Below, one piece after another: positions 34,061 through 47,206 of a DNA stretch of 64,000 bases. Numbering within the stretch: the stretch's first letter is position 1; each line of letters starts with the position of its first letter. The translations under genes and the position numbers were made by a program. This stretch comes from Siniperca chuatsi. Its lineage: Eukaryota > Chordata > Actinopteri > Centrarchiformes > Sinipercidae. The stretch spans positions 4,674,214 to 4,738,213 of the forward strand of contig NC_058058.1 of assembly GCF_020085105.1 (NCBI RefSeq), given 5' to 3'. The notes under the pieces were generated by a model, which was given only the letters and a program-made list of their open reading frames with translations, was not told where the DNA came from and ran no database searches.

Positions 34061-35359
34061 ATAACATAATCTTGAGCTACAGGAAACGGCTAACAATGTT
34101 ATAGACCAAACGATTACTCAATTAATTGAGAAAATAATCAGCAGTTTAATTTAGAATGAAAATAATCGCCCTAATAATAATAATAACTCAAATTCAGTTT
34201 AATTTCCATTAAACCACACAAAATTACTTCTAAATAAAGATGTAAGTGCTATACTTATCTGTATTCATTAAATATGGATACAGTAGGTTTAATACTGATT
34301 TCACAGATTTTATAACCCATCTTGGGAAAGTGAATCTACATTTTCATAGTTAAAGGCATCTATTCATTCTTCCTTTTTCTACCTACTTTACACACTTTCC
34401 TTGTTTCTTCCATTCTTCTCTCTTTCCTTACTTTCTCAATTCTCCTTTCTAAGCATTAAATTCCTCTGTTTTATTCACCAAAAATGCTTTTCTTTCACAA
34501 ATCCTTCCTTCCTTTCCTCACTCCCCCGATCACGTGCTTTACTTCATTAACCTACAGATGTGTTAGTATGAAGTCAGGCCTCCACGAGCCTCCAGAACAG
34601 CTTCAGTGCTCCTCGCCCTCCTTGGAGGGATGAACACCACTCCTCCACAAGATATTCCCTCATGTATATATACAGCCTTTTATTTAATCAGGTCATCTCA
34701 TTGAGATCAAGATCTCTTTTGCAAGAGAGACCTGAGTACAGCAGAGAGAAAGAAAAACAAACATAGCCAGACACAACAAAAGGACATATAGCATATATAT
34801 AGATTTGAAGATGAAAGTTTATATAATATCATTTGGTCTTGTGGAGATGGTGGTGGAGAGCGTCGTCTTACACGTTAGTCCAAGATTTTCCACAGGTGTG
34901 AAACTGGCCGGAGCGTTTTATTCACGTCATTTTTCAACCTCAGCAAACCATTCAGTGAGCCGGCTGCACCGAAGCGTCTGCATTTGAAATGTTTCTCCAC
35001 TCTTTTATTCAGGTCTTTCCTTTAATTTGTCCCCGTCTATATTTTCGAAGGAATAAGTATCACTAATACTAGTTAGACTGATCAATTTTTTGGGGGCAAT
35101 GAGCTGCCAGTTTCTGGGCTGCTGATGAGTAAATATTATACATTATATTATGTCTGAGATCAGCTTTATAATGCAATCTCAGTATCACTCAGATGGTTTT
35201 TATGATCTTTTATCTAGGAGTGTATCTCTTAAGGCAAACTGTCAAATATGAACTCAATATATCCATAGTTGGTATCAGTTAAAAATTGATAATGGTGATA
35301 CCTCACTCATATCAGGGAATAACAGTCTTTCTTCTCTTCGTCCCTCCTTCAGTTTCATC

Positions 35360-35916
35360 ATGGCCCTGTGTGAAGGCCTCTCCCACTGTAAACTGGCTCT
35401 GGCCTTTGCTGTGTTGATGGATTTAGTGGGAGGAGCTGCTCTGCTGGTGGGAGTTTTCGCCCCCCTGGAGATCAAAGGACAGGACTTTGGAGACTTACTG
35501 GTCTATACTGGTATGAAATAACTATCCCAGTCTCAACTTGTTATCAACAGTAGTGGCGGGATGATATGAATTAGACACGATGAATTACAAATGCATAAAC
35601 TAGAAAAGAGGAAGCAGAAAAAAGTAGAAAAGAAGACCACATTCAATCTTTGGAGGGTGAGGAGTGATGTTCCTGATTGCTGCTTAAAGTTCATCTGAAG
35701 GACTTATGGTTACTTCAGTGTGATTATTTCAAGACTTATGCACTGTGTGATAATTCATTAGTAGTGGAAGGTCAAGACATTTTTGTGAGTAGCTTTATTT
35801 GGTTGAGTGTTTCAATTTAAAATCTTAAAAATCAAAATGTAAAAAATGTGAAAAAGCCCCACAGAAAACACAAAAAAACAAACATTATGCAACTGGATCA
35901 ATGTACTAAAACAAGA

Positions 35917-35947
<31 letters not shown>

Positions 35948-36532
35948 CGATGACACTGCACAACGTCTTTATCGAGCAGCGTCTCGTTGTGTGTTTAAAC
36001 ACATTAAATTCACCAACATAAAAAAGTAAAAAGTAATGCCCTATATTTTTGTTTACAGGGTTTACAGGATGATGTAAAATCAAATCAACGAGGAGACACA
36101 AGAAAGAGAAAACTTTAAAATTAGGATAAAAGACCAGAAATAGTAGAACAAGTAAAATAACATTAAAGACATCTTTGTAACAGTTAGTCTTTTTTGGATC
36201 ATTAGCTTTCTTGGTTTTAATGAAGCTACTTCACGAGACAGGGACTAAGTAGTGGATTTTCACTGAATTTACTCAGATTGCAGATTTAACATGATAATAT
36301 TTCTGTGTGTGTGTACATGTAATGTTATCCAACTGTCGGTATTACTCATTTATAAAACATCTGTGCAGGGGCTCTGTTTGTGCTGATGTCACTGGCTGGA
36401 TGGGTGTTGTGGTACAGCGGAAACATCGAGGGCCTGACGACCAAGAACGAGCTGGGACACATCGGCAGCGCCGTCGACCGGCTGGCTCGTAACCTCAGCC
36501 GCAAGATCCGCACATACAGGAGCCAGCACTGA
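35360..36532 (+). CDS. tmem238: TMEM238-family small membrane protein
   Basis: A two-exon gene: coding 35360-35510 and 36369-36532, joined in phase 1 as TG|GG, giving 104 aa. The exon begins after a ccttcag acceptor at 35352, so a 5'UTR exon lies upstream. Two hydrophobic segments are visible, about residues 11-34 (LALAFAVLMDLVGGAALLVG) and 47-67 (LVYTGALFVLMSLAGWVLWY). The pattern DLVG...LLLGVF...DFGDLLVYTG...WYSGNIE is characteristic of TMEM238 proteins, whose function is poorly known. The C-terminal tail is basic (RLARNLSRKIRTYRSQH). Poly(A) signals AATAAA lie at 36771 and 36821. It probably shares its promoter region with ccdc106. Confidence 0.88.
35917..35944. repeat. AT microsatellite in the tmem238 intron
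   Basis: About 14 AT units. Confidence 0.9.
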
Positions 36533-36770
36533 GCGGCGAGGAAAAGTCTGGTGATGCCTGTGTTGTCAGTATTAGTATGAGAAACAGACACTGAATTAAA
36601 CTCTAATTACTAATAACTGGAAGTGTTACAAGCATGTCAGAAACATTTCAGATGTGCACCTGTTGTTCTGTTACATAGTCATGCTATTGATGTTTTATTA
36701 TGATTAGTAGTATTTTTTATGTTTTATAGTGTTTAGATGAGGTTTAGATAGTGGTCCCATGTTGGATTTC

Positions 36771-36826
36771 AATAAAAGCCTTTTTATACATTATATGTCT
36801 GTTTTTATTACATTTTCAACAATAAA
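36771..36826 (+). terminator. tmem238 polyadenylation signals
   Basis: Two AATAAA hexamers, 36771-36776 and 36821-36826, each followed by T-rich sequence, 240-290 bases after the tmem238 stop codon. Confidence 0.65.
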
Positions 36827-39149
36827 AGCTTAATTCTCTATTCACAACCAAGTGCAATGTCCTTTTTACAAGAAGACTTTCATACATTTTAATTAAAAAC
36901 AGATTGAGTTAAATAGTCAAACAACAAAAATGAGAGGTATATATATATTTCTTATTTCATTATTTTACATTTATTTCATATCTATCATATATGTGTAAAT
37001 ATTATGTTTATATTTAACATATTTACATTTATGCATATGTACATTTTATGCATATATTCTGTATTTAGGAATATCAGGAGACTGTACTATTGCTTGAAAT
37101 CTGTTTTTGCACATATGGCAACAACATTTAAGACACAATAACTGAAAATAAAGTAAATTAAGATAAAAAACGAGATAAAGAAGATTTAGAGAACTGAATC
37201 AAAGGTAAATAAACTGCATTTGTTTACACAGATGCTATTGTACTGTATATCTTTATGATTTCAACCTATAATTTATAATTTCTCCTCTGCATGCACTATT
37301 TGTATCTTTATTTTGTTTGTTTCTTCAATAAATAGTTATTTTTCTTATCTTATATTCAGAGTTAAAGGAGTAATTAGTATATCTATAACCTGCACTGACC
37401 TCTGCTGGTGACCAGCAAGAATTACAACAACATCAGTAGAACATGCATCCATCTGTGGCCTGTACAAAAAAGATCAGAGCAGATATTTTATTATTAATGT
37501 CAGGAGAAAAAGTAACATATTGTCTTGTTATACAGTATATAAATATGATGCAATTGCTCAACTACATCTGTACAGACATCTCTACGGCCGATATCTCCAA
37601 AACTCGGCAACTCACACCAAAACACTCTAGATGGATAAATAGCACTACAGGTAAGAGGAAAAATTTTGATTTTGGGATGAACTGTCCCTTTAAACTGGAT
37701 AACCTGATTGCTGAAAAGTGACTTCTGGCAAGTGAAAATCTTTTTTCGGCTGATTAATGAACTCGCGATTACATCAACATCCATAAGAAGAAGAGAGTTA
37801 AAAGAGAGGAACTGACCTGGCAGCAGATTTTCCCTCCACCAAGATGGAAATTTCCTTCTGACACTACTCAGCTAATCTGATTCACCTCTCACCTTGTTGC
37901 CGAAAACTGTAACAGACCAGTTAATCCCTAAAACAAGTCAGTAGATCTATTACAAGTGTAAAACAAACAGATGTCAGATCAGACAGAAAATTGTGATTTA
38001 ACAAATAATGAAATCGTTTTTGCTGTAGTTGCACTAGTTTCTTGAAAAGGGATGCCACATTTAGATTTTGATTAATTTAAAAAAAGTAATGATAAAATTG
38101 TTATTGGTTGTAGATTATGATGAAAATGTATAGACTGGGGAGAAACAACACTTTAAACACCATCAACAAAGTAAAACTTAATATAATTTGTTGGGAGTGT
38201 TCATGCCAAACAAATGTTAGCAGTTAGTAAATAGCTTACATTTATTATATGTGAAAAGTAACCATGACAATCCAGAAAGAGGAGGAAGAAAATACAGACT
38301 GCACATTTAGGAAAAATATGTTATTGACAAAGGTCATTTGGTATATTTATCCCCTGTAACCACCAAAAAAATACAGATCTTGACCAGAATGGTGTCAGGT
38401 TTAAAATGTTGGCACTTTTTCCAAAACTGAATTTGTCATAAAATTGGCATCTGCACACAAACATATGCAACTTTTATGTGAACTTTAAGTCAGAGACCTT
38501 CTTTGATGCCTGACGAACAAATGAAAGCTGATATTAGAATAAACAGTTGCACCAATGTGAGTGTGTTTCTCGCCAGTTAACTTCTGTTTATTAACCTCTA
38601 GCACCTGTTGGGTTCACTTAAAGTCGTTAGATCTCCATTTGAAACTCAGTTTGACTTCCTGGGCCTGAGATGCCCTGGTATGTTAAATCCTCCACCATGT
38701 GGTAAACCAAGTGGATTAAATCTGGACTACAGTAAACAGTTTCTTATTTGCCACTACTTTTATTTGACCCCAGGTCCGGTCTAAACTCGGGTCTGTCTTT
38801 CAGGTTAGATGCTAGTCATAAAGACTCTGGTATCGTCACTGCTCCTCGACAGCTCTGTGACCCTCAGTGTGTAAACCCCCTCCACCACTCCCACCACTGA
38901 ATGAACTTACTGTGAGCGGGGTATTCCCCTGCAGCAGTCTTTGTAAAACTACTAATGGGATTATGAGGACACTGAGCTGAATGTTTTCACTGGCCTTGTT
39001 TGTAATACCGACAGGTGAAGTCAGGCCGTTGACCTCAGAGCTGTCAAGTGTTGGAATGTAACTCGTGGATTGACCTCAACAAATAATGCACTTTTAAAAG
39101 ACATTGCCTTTGATGTCCACAACAAAATGCTCTAAATGTTGCTTTTATT

Positions 39150-39575
39150 AAAAGTGTTTTAACCTTTTGCACCATCTGCTGGTTTGGCAATGCTACCGAG
39201 GCACTGAAAAAGCTGTAACAACGGCCAGGAAACTGCTAATGATTACGTTACCAAGTTTGGAATGCATCTACAGAGACAGAACGATGAAGAAGGCAGACAA
39301 CATTGTGGGTGACCAGAAGCACCCCTTTGCCTCCTCATTTGAACTGATACTATTGATATTTGCAACTTGATATTGCCCCCCTGTATTCACTAAAAATAGA
39401 TCCAAGTTTTCATTTGGTCCACAAGCCAATAAGTCTTTTAACAGGTAAGGCACACGTACACCTGTGCACACGTATGTCTAATGGCGACTTTTGTGATGAA
39501 AGGCCTTGTGATTGTGATTGTGCTGCAAACAAATTTCCCCACTGGGACAAATACAAGTGTCTATCTATCTAGATA
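39150..39575 (+). mobile_element. LINE 3' end with CTAT-repeat tail
   Basis: A plus-strand frame starting near 39167 resembles the LINE protein end: an H-H-L-L-V-W-Q start, then LPSLECIYRDRTMKKADNIV and a HPFASSFELI-like segment. It is followed by a GCAAACAAATTTCCCCACTG motif and CTATCTAT repeats, typical of L2-like 3' ends in fish. It is 5'-truncated. Confidence 0.65.
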
Positions 39576-40500
39576 TTTACTCAGGTACTGTACTTAAGTA
39601 CAAATTCGAGGTACTTGTACTTTACTTAAGTACTTCCATTTCATGCAACTTTATATTTCTACTCCACTTCATCTCAGAGTCAAATTTTGCACTTATTACT
39701 CCACTACATTTGTCTGACAGCTTTAGTTACTTTTCATATTCCATTTTTTTATACTCTTTGGTATTTTTGGTGATTTTGAATATGATTGTTTTGATAAACT
39801 GAAGGATGAAGTGTTCCTTTATGGTTTGAAAAACTTCTACTTCTCTTGGATCAGCTGGAAAATTCATCTTCACAAAGCTGAAAACAGGGCTGTTTTTCTG
39901 AGCTCATGAAAAGTTGACTTTTTAGAGATAATGGACTGTACTTATATAACACCTTTCTGACTACTTAAAGCGCTTCAACTACATATCTCATTCATACAGC
40001 GATGGCAGAACGGCTCATCAAAGTAACTAAGCATTCACACACCAAAGGCACAGCCCTCGGGAGCAATTTGGGGTTCAGTGTCTTGCCCAAGGACACTTCG
40101 ACATGTGGGCTGGGGTAAGCCAGGATCGAACCACTGACTTTGTGATTGGTGGACGACCCGCTCTACAGTTCACAGTTGCCCCGAAGATACATGGTTCTCA
40201 CAGGACAGCGATGCTACAAACATATGATGATCTTATGGACCAGTGCTGTAGATTAAACTATCCAACATTAAACATCTACAGCAGTAAAATGCAACATACA
40301 CATTGATGCAGCAGTAACATTAATCCAGAAACATCAGATATAATAGGAAAACACTGACAGAGAGCATTTTACTGCACAATGAGTACTTTTACTTTTGATA
40401 CTTACTTACTTTTGCTTAAGTAAAGTTTTGAATGCAGGGCTTTTTAGTGGAGTGTTTTCACAGTGTGGTATTAGTACCAGGAGCTGAATACTTCTTCAAG
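39576..40500. mobile_element. Long hAT-like repeat copy interrupted by a SINE-like insertion
   Basis: Begins TTTACTCAGGTACTGTACTT, follows the long family version, and ends near a CACAGTGTGGTATTAGTACC sequence. It is interrupted at 39931-40184. The uninterrupted relatives at 32119-32738 and 53573-54240 show what the target looked like. Confidence 0.72.
39931..40184. mobile_element. SINE/MITE-like insertion nested in the hAT copy
   Basis: Flanked by AGATA at 39926-39930 and 40185-40189. It carries the fish repeat core with GGGGTTCAGTGTCTTGCCCA, GGACACTTCGACATG and a GGATCGAACCAC motif resembling a tRNA B box. Other copies of the host repeat lack this block, so it is an insertion. Confidence 0.7.
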
Positions 40501-42079
40501 TATTTCCATGTCAAGTCTCAAATTCAGAAACTCATGTATGACTTCTTGTAGCCGGAAGGGTGATGATTAGAAGGTTTTACACAGATAAAGTGTAGACTGT
40601 GCTCACCAACATTTTATTTTAATGCTTAAAATCACTTAAAATGTTCACGTTTCCCTGACAAGCGACCTCTCTCAGTAGCAAACGACTTATATTCATCAGG
40701 TGGCCAGAAACACGACAAACAAATTACAAAGTTGCTCTGTAATTTCTGGATGTGTAAATAAGCAACTGTTTGCTAATAAGTTTGCCACATCAACTTAAAA
40801 GGTTAGATGTAAAAAAAAATCAATTAATGCATTTTTATTTGGCCAATGACCAAAGTCAGCTTTGAAATGACATTTGGGAATGTTCTATCGCCCCATGTTT
40901 GACATGGAATTTGTCTACATTTCATTTGCTTCAATTATTTCTAAATCATGAATAGCCAAACCATACATTTTTCTATATAAAGAAGTCCAAAGTATTGTAT
41001 TTGTTACGTCCATTCACTCAGAAATGCTGGTCATGTGACTCCAAAAAGTCATGAAGTTTTAGTTCGAACATGCAGGAATACTGCAGTTGTCCCTCTTTTT
41101 GTTCATTTTCATCTGCTGGCTGGCTGTTGTTCTCACCTCCCTCTGCTCCCTCGATCAGTATCCGCACTGGAAGCCATGATGCCCATTAGGGTGTCTAGAT
41201 TAAACTGTCCTTTTCTGAGAATAGATTCCTCAAGGCCGGGCCAAAGAGCTTTGATAATACTTATTAGTTGCACTGTGGTAACCATTTTCCATTCCCTGTA
41301 TCAACTCTCTGCTTTGCATCGCTGCCAAATCCTCCTTACACTGCCTAACATCACCACCTTCACTGCTCCTCTCTCTCTCTATCTCCTTCTGTTCATCCAT
41401 TTTAATCCTGCTCTCCTCTCAATCAAAGGATTCCCTTTCCTAGAACTCAGTCTAAACCAGGTTGAGGGTTAAAGGTGAGATTGCGACAGGGAGAGGTTCG
41501 TCTCAGGAGCCAAGGGTCGAAAACTGCTAATCCAGTAAATCCATACTCTTTAGTATTTGTAACCTGAAGGGTAAATCCCCGTTCTAAAAGAAGAAAGATC
41601 TGGATGATAGACAGAAGATGAAGTGCAACACAATGAGGATCAACCTGGCTGCTTCCCAAATTTTTTACACTTCAGCTGAAAAACAATGGGCAAAATCAAA
41701 ATAGTTAGTTGACCCTGCATTTTGAGAAAAGATCCAAAAACATTTGAATTTTTGGGACAGAAATAAACGTATTGCTTAACTTAAACTTCAGTGGGTGGAG
41801 CGGTGAAGTTGCAACCCATCTTTCGGCACTAAACAGTCAGCTGTAAACTCCTTTTTTCATATTTACTAAAAGGCTGCACCACAGTTTTGTGATGGTAAAA
41901 TAGAAGAAAAGAGGCACTTGGTGAAAATCTGATGAACTGTGGCTGAGTCCATTTACATCAATAGTCGTAGTAAATACCCCACTATACTGCAAATACAAGG
42001 TATGCAAATTATCTATCTGGCAAAGAAGAAACTGTCCAACAATGTTTATGCATGACACTATGTGTGGCAAAATAAGTTC

Positions 42080-43041
42080 ATGGTGTCAGGGGAAGCTGTA
42101 AGACCGTGGTGAGGTGTGCTGTAGGTGTGACAGATGAGTTCAAGGTGGAGGTGGGTCTGCATCAAGGATCGGCTCTGAGCCCCTTCTTGTTTGCTCTGGT
42201 GATGGACAGGCTGACAGATGAGGTTAGACAGGAATCTCCATGGACTATGATGTTTGCAGATGACATTGTGATTCGTAGTGAGAGCAGGGAGCAGGTGGAG
42301 GAAAATCTAGAGAGATGGAGGTCTGCTCTGGAAAACAGAGGAATGAAGCTTAACCGCAGTAAGACAGAATACATGTGCGTCAATGAGAGGGACCCAGGTG
42401 GAATGGTGAGGTTACAGGGAGCAGAGGTGAAGAAGGTGCAGGACTTTAAGTACTTAGGGTCAACGGTTCAGAGCAATGGAGACTGTGGGAAAGAGGTGAA
42501 GAGGTGAGTGCAAGCAGGTTGGAACGGGTGGAGAAAAGTGGCAGGTGTGTTGTGTGATAAAAGAGTATCAGCAAGAATGAAAGGAAAGGTGTTCAAGACG
42601 GTGGTGAGACCAGCGATGTTGTACAGCTTAGAGACAGTGGCACTGAAGAAAAGACAAGAGGCAGAGCTGGAGGTAGCAGAGCTTAAGATGTTGAGGTTCT
42701 CTTTGGGAGTGACGAGGACGGACAGGATCAGGAATGAGTACATCAGAGGGACAGCTCATGTTAGATGTTTCGGAGATAAAGTCAGAGAGGCCAGATTGAG
42801 GTGGTTTGGACATGTTCAGAGGAGAGACTGTGAATATATTGGTAGAAGGATGCTGAGGTTGGAGCTGCCAGGCAGGAGGTATAGAGGAAGACCAAAGAGG
42901 AGATTTATGGATGTAGTGAGAGAGGACATGAAGTTAATTGGTGTGAGTGAAGAGGACGCAGAGGACAGGGTTAGATGGAGGCACATGATTCGCTGTGGTG
43001 ACCACTGAAAGCGAATAGCTGAAAGTAAAAGAAGAAGAAGT
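42080..43041 (+). mobile_element. RTE-clade LINE, 5'-truncated, one in-frame stop
   Basis: One continuous reading frame (42106-43008) covers the second half of an RTE-type reverse transcriptase and its C-terminal region. It includes GLHQGSALSPFLFALVMDRL, the catalytic FADD at 42253-42264, DFKYLGSTVQSNGD, and the terminal segment with RWFGHVQRRDCEYIGRRMLR. It is broken once, by TGA at 42505-42507 just before VQAGWNGWRKVAG; the frame then continues unchanged to a stop at 43006-43008. The element ends in AGAAGAAGAAG at 43031-43041, the usual RTE tail in fish. The endonuclease and RT fingers are missing. High integrity suggests a fairly recent copy. Confidence 0.9.
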
Positions 43042-44689
43042 TTCAGGGGAATTGCTCAGTTCAAATTGGGGAAAACAAGTTAAAAAAAAAGCAGACAGGA
43101 TTAAAACAAGAATACAGAACAAACATAACAAAAAAAAGAGAACTTTCTCCAAATTCTTTTCAGATAGGCCACATGTTATTCATTGGTAATTTATGGATGT
43201 TGTTATCAAGGCCGGAGCTGGCTGCAAAAAGGCCTGGTAATAAAAACAAAACATTTTAAAGCAAGACTGTGAACTTTTGCTAAATAGCGGCCACTGTGGC
43301 TACAAGACGCAATTACAGGATGATGGAAAATTGAATTTCCCTTTTTCACTTTTCATTATTGTCTTGAGTCAGTTGCATAGAAGACATCAGTGGGACGTCC
43401 TGAAGTTTAAGACGCCGGCCATGTTATCGCAATGTCTCGGTTTCAGTCCAGTCCAGCTGGGGATCTCTGGTGCCAGATTAGGTTGTTTTTTTTGCCCATT
43501 TGGGCTACTTTTTAGTTGATTGATTGGGTAAAAATGTTTTTTGTGCCATTTGGGAGGTTTTGCCCAATGAAAGGTTAGACTATGAAAAAAAAAAAGAAGT
43601 CTGGACAAAAATACTGAAAGAATACAACGTGGAATGAGACCATAAGCAGAAAAATTATTTTTGTGATAAAACCAGTTGAAATGTTTATCTGTGACATGCT
43701 AAAACAGAGTGTAACAGTCATAAAGTCAGCAACTGTCTCAATGATGTCTGTTGTTACACAGCAACAATATCTATCTAAAGTTTGCTAACTAAAGCTAGCT
43801 AACGTTAGCCTACATTGGCTACTGGTCATACCAGACCAAGTAAGAGCAAAACAAGTGTAATAAAATGAGCAAGGGTACATTTTATTGGTTATGAATTCAA
43901 CTTTTCATCATGGGAAGATTGTGTTTTGTTTTTTTTTTGCTTTGAGAAGCTGTTCTACTTAAAAGGTGACATTAGTTTTGGATGTCTTCTGGCAGAGCTC
44001 TCCAAAGCCTCGGCAGCCAGATGGCAAAATCCAAATCACCTGTTGAGGCAGGGTGCTGAAGTTAGGCCTCAGGACGTCAGCAGAGGAATTAAGTTGTTTT
44101 ATTTAATACAGAAGAGAGATCAGCAGTTCGCCAAGAGAGCTTAATGTAGATGCTGCTCTATACTTGTCCTGCGATAAAGACTCAAGGCAGCAGTCTGCAG
44201 GTAGTTATGTAATCTTAATCAGGTTGAATGCACATACAGAAGACATGCTCTGAGTTAGTTGTTGTTGTTACTGTGCTTGGTGATATTATAGCAGCCATCC
44301 AGAGTCCAGCTGTCACTTTGCTTCTTGTTAGCTCATCTCATTGTAGGTAACTGAACAATGCTAACACTCTTATAAAACATGCAAGTATCTGAATCCACTG
44401 ATAAAATAAAACAGACAAATATGATTTATAGTAATATGCACACTATTTATTAAAGAATAAAAAAAGAAATAAAAAAACTAAAACAAATCATTCAGTCACA
44501 TGGTAACACAACATGACGCAAACTGTTACAACACCGTCACATCACCATCACTCAACTAGCTATTTGGAAAGTGAATGTGATAAAGTTCTGGTAGTGGATG
44601 TCAAATGATTTTGTATATCATTTGTATCATTGGTCAGTGCCATCACTTTGTATATTTTGCATTTATTTATGCATTTATTAACGAGTTAA

Positions 44690-44790
44690 TAGTAGAGAGC
44701 TGACAAGAAATGAGAGGAGAGATGGGGAACAACATGCGACAAATTTCCCCTGCCAGATTTGAACGAGGCCACCAGGGCACCCGCATATGA
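44690..44790. repeat. Possible SINE remnant
   Basis: A GAAATGAGAGGAGAGATGGG run followed by ACATGCGACAAATTTCCCCT and GATTTGAACGAGGCC resembles degraded fish tRNA-related repeats. Weak evidence. Confidence 0.3.
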
Positions 44791-47099
44791 TCATTTTCTG
44801 ATCTGCCACCTCTACGGTTAAAGGATAGGTTCACAAATCTATCTTAAAACAGTACTGACATGCCCATAACTACAATGAAAGGTTTATTGGTCACTGTAAT
44901 TGCCTCTCCTGTCCATGCTGGCTGCGAAGAGATCCCTTCTTAAAGCCGATGTAGGCCTAAGTGATAGGGGACAAAATTCATAGTCCTTGCTCTGTGTAAA
45001 AATGCATTCTAAAGTTCAGATGATGTTAATATGAGGCTTCTGCAGTGTGTGTTTGAGAAATTAAGTTGATATTTTTTAAAGTTACAAGGTTTTTAGTATT
45101 AAATTCCCTCTTTGTGTTTCGACATTTCCTTGCTGAGCGACGGCAGAGGGATAGTAACACAAAGCAGTGATTTGGTGCTACTCTGACTGTGACTTTGGAA
45201 GATACCTGCTTTGTTTGTCTATCTCAGACTGCTAAAGCCTCATATCAGCTTTGGTTGAACTTTGGAAAACACTTTTACACAAAACGAGGACTGTGGATTT
45301 TGTCCCCAATCACAATTCCATTGAAATTGTATTAGAGAGAAACAATTACGAAGACCAAAAATGTTTTCAATGTACATATGGGTATGTGAGTATTGTTTTG
45401 TTGCTACTACACCTCTGGGTAATAAATTAGCAGTAAGCTCACTTCACGGCCATGAAATACATTATAGTGAGCTGGTAGAGAGGTGAGAGAGGGGAGAGGG
45501 TCGGTCAAGATGATTAAATCCACTCCAACACCAAAGTCATGACCTCTGAGTCCTGAAGAGTCCAGAAATTTAATTCCTGCTGCCTTCCCACCGTGCTTCA
45601 GTCAGGTAGTTTACACCTATCGAGGGACCACGTTTCCCTATAAAGCAGGTGTACTGTACTGGAAGCTGATGCTTTTTGCGTTGACTGGTTTACAGTGGAG
45701 CAGATGGTGGATCAGCAGTCAACACTCAGTTAAGAGCATATAAAATACCCCACTGTACACCGCAGAACCACTCACCAGCACTAGCTGGATTTAAACTGTT
45801 AAATCTTTGTCTGCGTGACGTTCCAAGGTAGTTTTGGAAAGTACTCATTTTTACCTTGTCACTTTACTTGATCAGGTTTATTTTTTACAGTGGATAAAGC
45901 CTGCAGCGTACTCGTAACCAGGCAATATTTCAGTGCCAGGTTGAGTCATATGACTTGTTTTCAGCTGCAGGCCGAGACAGGAGTCAAGCTGCAGGGAAGA
46001 TTTTAGTCTGACCTTTAACCTGTGTCACATGTCAATCCTCCATGTTCCCTTCTCTCTCATTGGATATCTCACAATAATGTCAATATGGTGTAATAATAAC
46101 TAGGATAAGAGTTTTTGGGGCAGATACATATACTGACAAGTGTGTACTGAAGCTGGAAAGGGACAATAATGACAATACTGACAATGCAAATATCTTTAAA
46201 TATAACCACTCAACAAATGTACACAATTCATAAGCAGAAAGCTCCTGGAGTTTTACTCATGAAAAGGTGTAAAAGACTCTTAAACAACTCTTGGCTCCAA
46301 CGCAGCTTTCATAAACTGGATAAAATCATATATAATTTGGAAAAAAAACATTTATTGACCATTAATTCTTTACATTCTCTTCACTCTCTATATATATGAA
46401 AGTATTATGTATTACTACACAAGAAAGTTGTTTCATTTAATATTTTTATTTATTAATTTTTATTTATTTATTTGATTCAAAATTGAAATTTCTTTAAGCT
46501 AAACTAAACTAAAGTCTCTAGGCTCTACTTAGTCTTAAAGAGAAAATACACCCTATAAAACAACTACCGGTTAAGTACCTTTTGATGTTAGATTTCCCTC
46601 ACAGCCCAAATGTTTACAATGTCATATCACTTCAGATATGTCCCAGGCACTTTTCCTCATAGTCTAAATTTCAGGAGTGACCAGATGTACCTTGCCAGAT
46701 GAGAGGTATGTGTGCATACACAAGAGGTCAGTAACAGAACTGGGAACCAAACAGGGCCAGGATAAAGTAGACATAACTTCAAATTATGTAGAAAAGACAC
46801 TAATTAGTAAAGAAATTAATTCAATTCTGCATCAGATTGATAATGCAGTGATTCTTTTTCTTACATGCATGTATAATCCATAATTGTCCTGTTGGGTTGA
46901 ATTCGTCTGTGATGTGTTTCTTGTTCTTGTTTGAAGGTGTGTATTTTTTGTTTTGCAAAGCACTTCCTGCTTGCCTGTTTGTGAAAAACACCTTAGAAAT
47001 AAATTTGACTTGACCACTTAACTACATAAAAAAAGAAAAAGAAGCAGCAGCTCAGTAAGCTCAGGGGTTCACATGGGTACTGCTGTGGCTCCGCCTCAG

Positions 47100-47206
47100 G
47101 GTGATCCAGTTTAATTGACTAATCTCAACAAGTGGAGGCTGATTTCCTCTGCTGCTCACAGACAGAGCATCACTGTTTGTCCTGGACTCCTCAGCTGCTC
47201 ACACAG
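47100..47206 (+). promoter_or_regulatory. Probable visinin/recoverin promoter and 5'UTR exon 1
   Basis: A donor CACACAG|gtagga ends a candidate non-coding exon at 47206 and would join an acceptor ttttttcacag at 48430, which precedes the start-codon exon. A TAATCT motif at 47120-47125, matching the core bound by CRX/OTX photoreceptor factors, lies about 40 bases upstream of the probable exon. The motif is short and could be chance. Confidence 0.4.

Larger units (their letters stand above)
31985..35352 (+). other. tmem238 5' intron
   Basis: About 3.4 kb, mostly repeats: two hAT-like copies, a LINE tail and a pyrimidine-rich stretch at 34360-34520. No coding sequence is recognisable. Confidence 0.5.
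36830..47100. other. Gene-poor intergenic region
   Basis: No exon of a recognisable host gene in about 10 kb. It holds a LINE tail (39150-39575), a hAT-like copy with a nested insertion (39576-40500), an RTE LINE (42080-43041) and a tRNA-SINE-like scrap near 44690-44790. The remainder is AT-rich with isolated short ORFs that show no conserved pattern. It separates genes whose human counterparts are on different chromosomes. Confidence 0.6.

Noticed and set aside
41035-41472. 145-codon plus-strand ORF with hydrophobic stretches
   Set aside because: No family match by eye, no splice context, and lies in repeat-rich intergenic DNA.
42106-43008. Considered as a domesticated host reverse transcriptase gene
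   Set aside because: The in-frame TGA, missing N-terminal half, absence of exons and the AGAAGAAG tail all indicate an ordinary truncated RTE copy.
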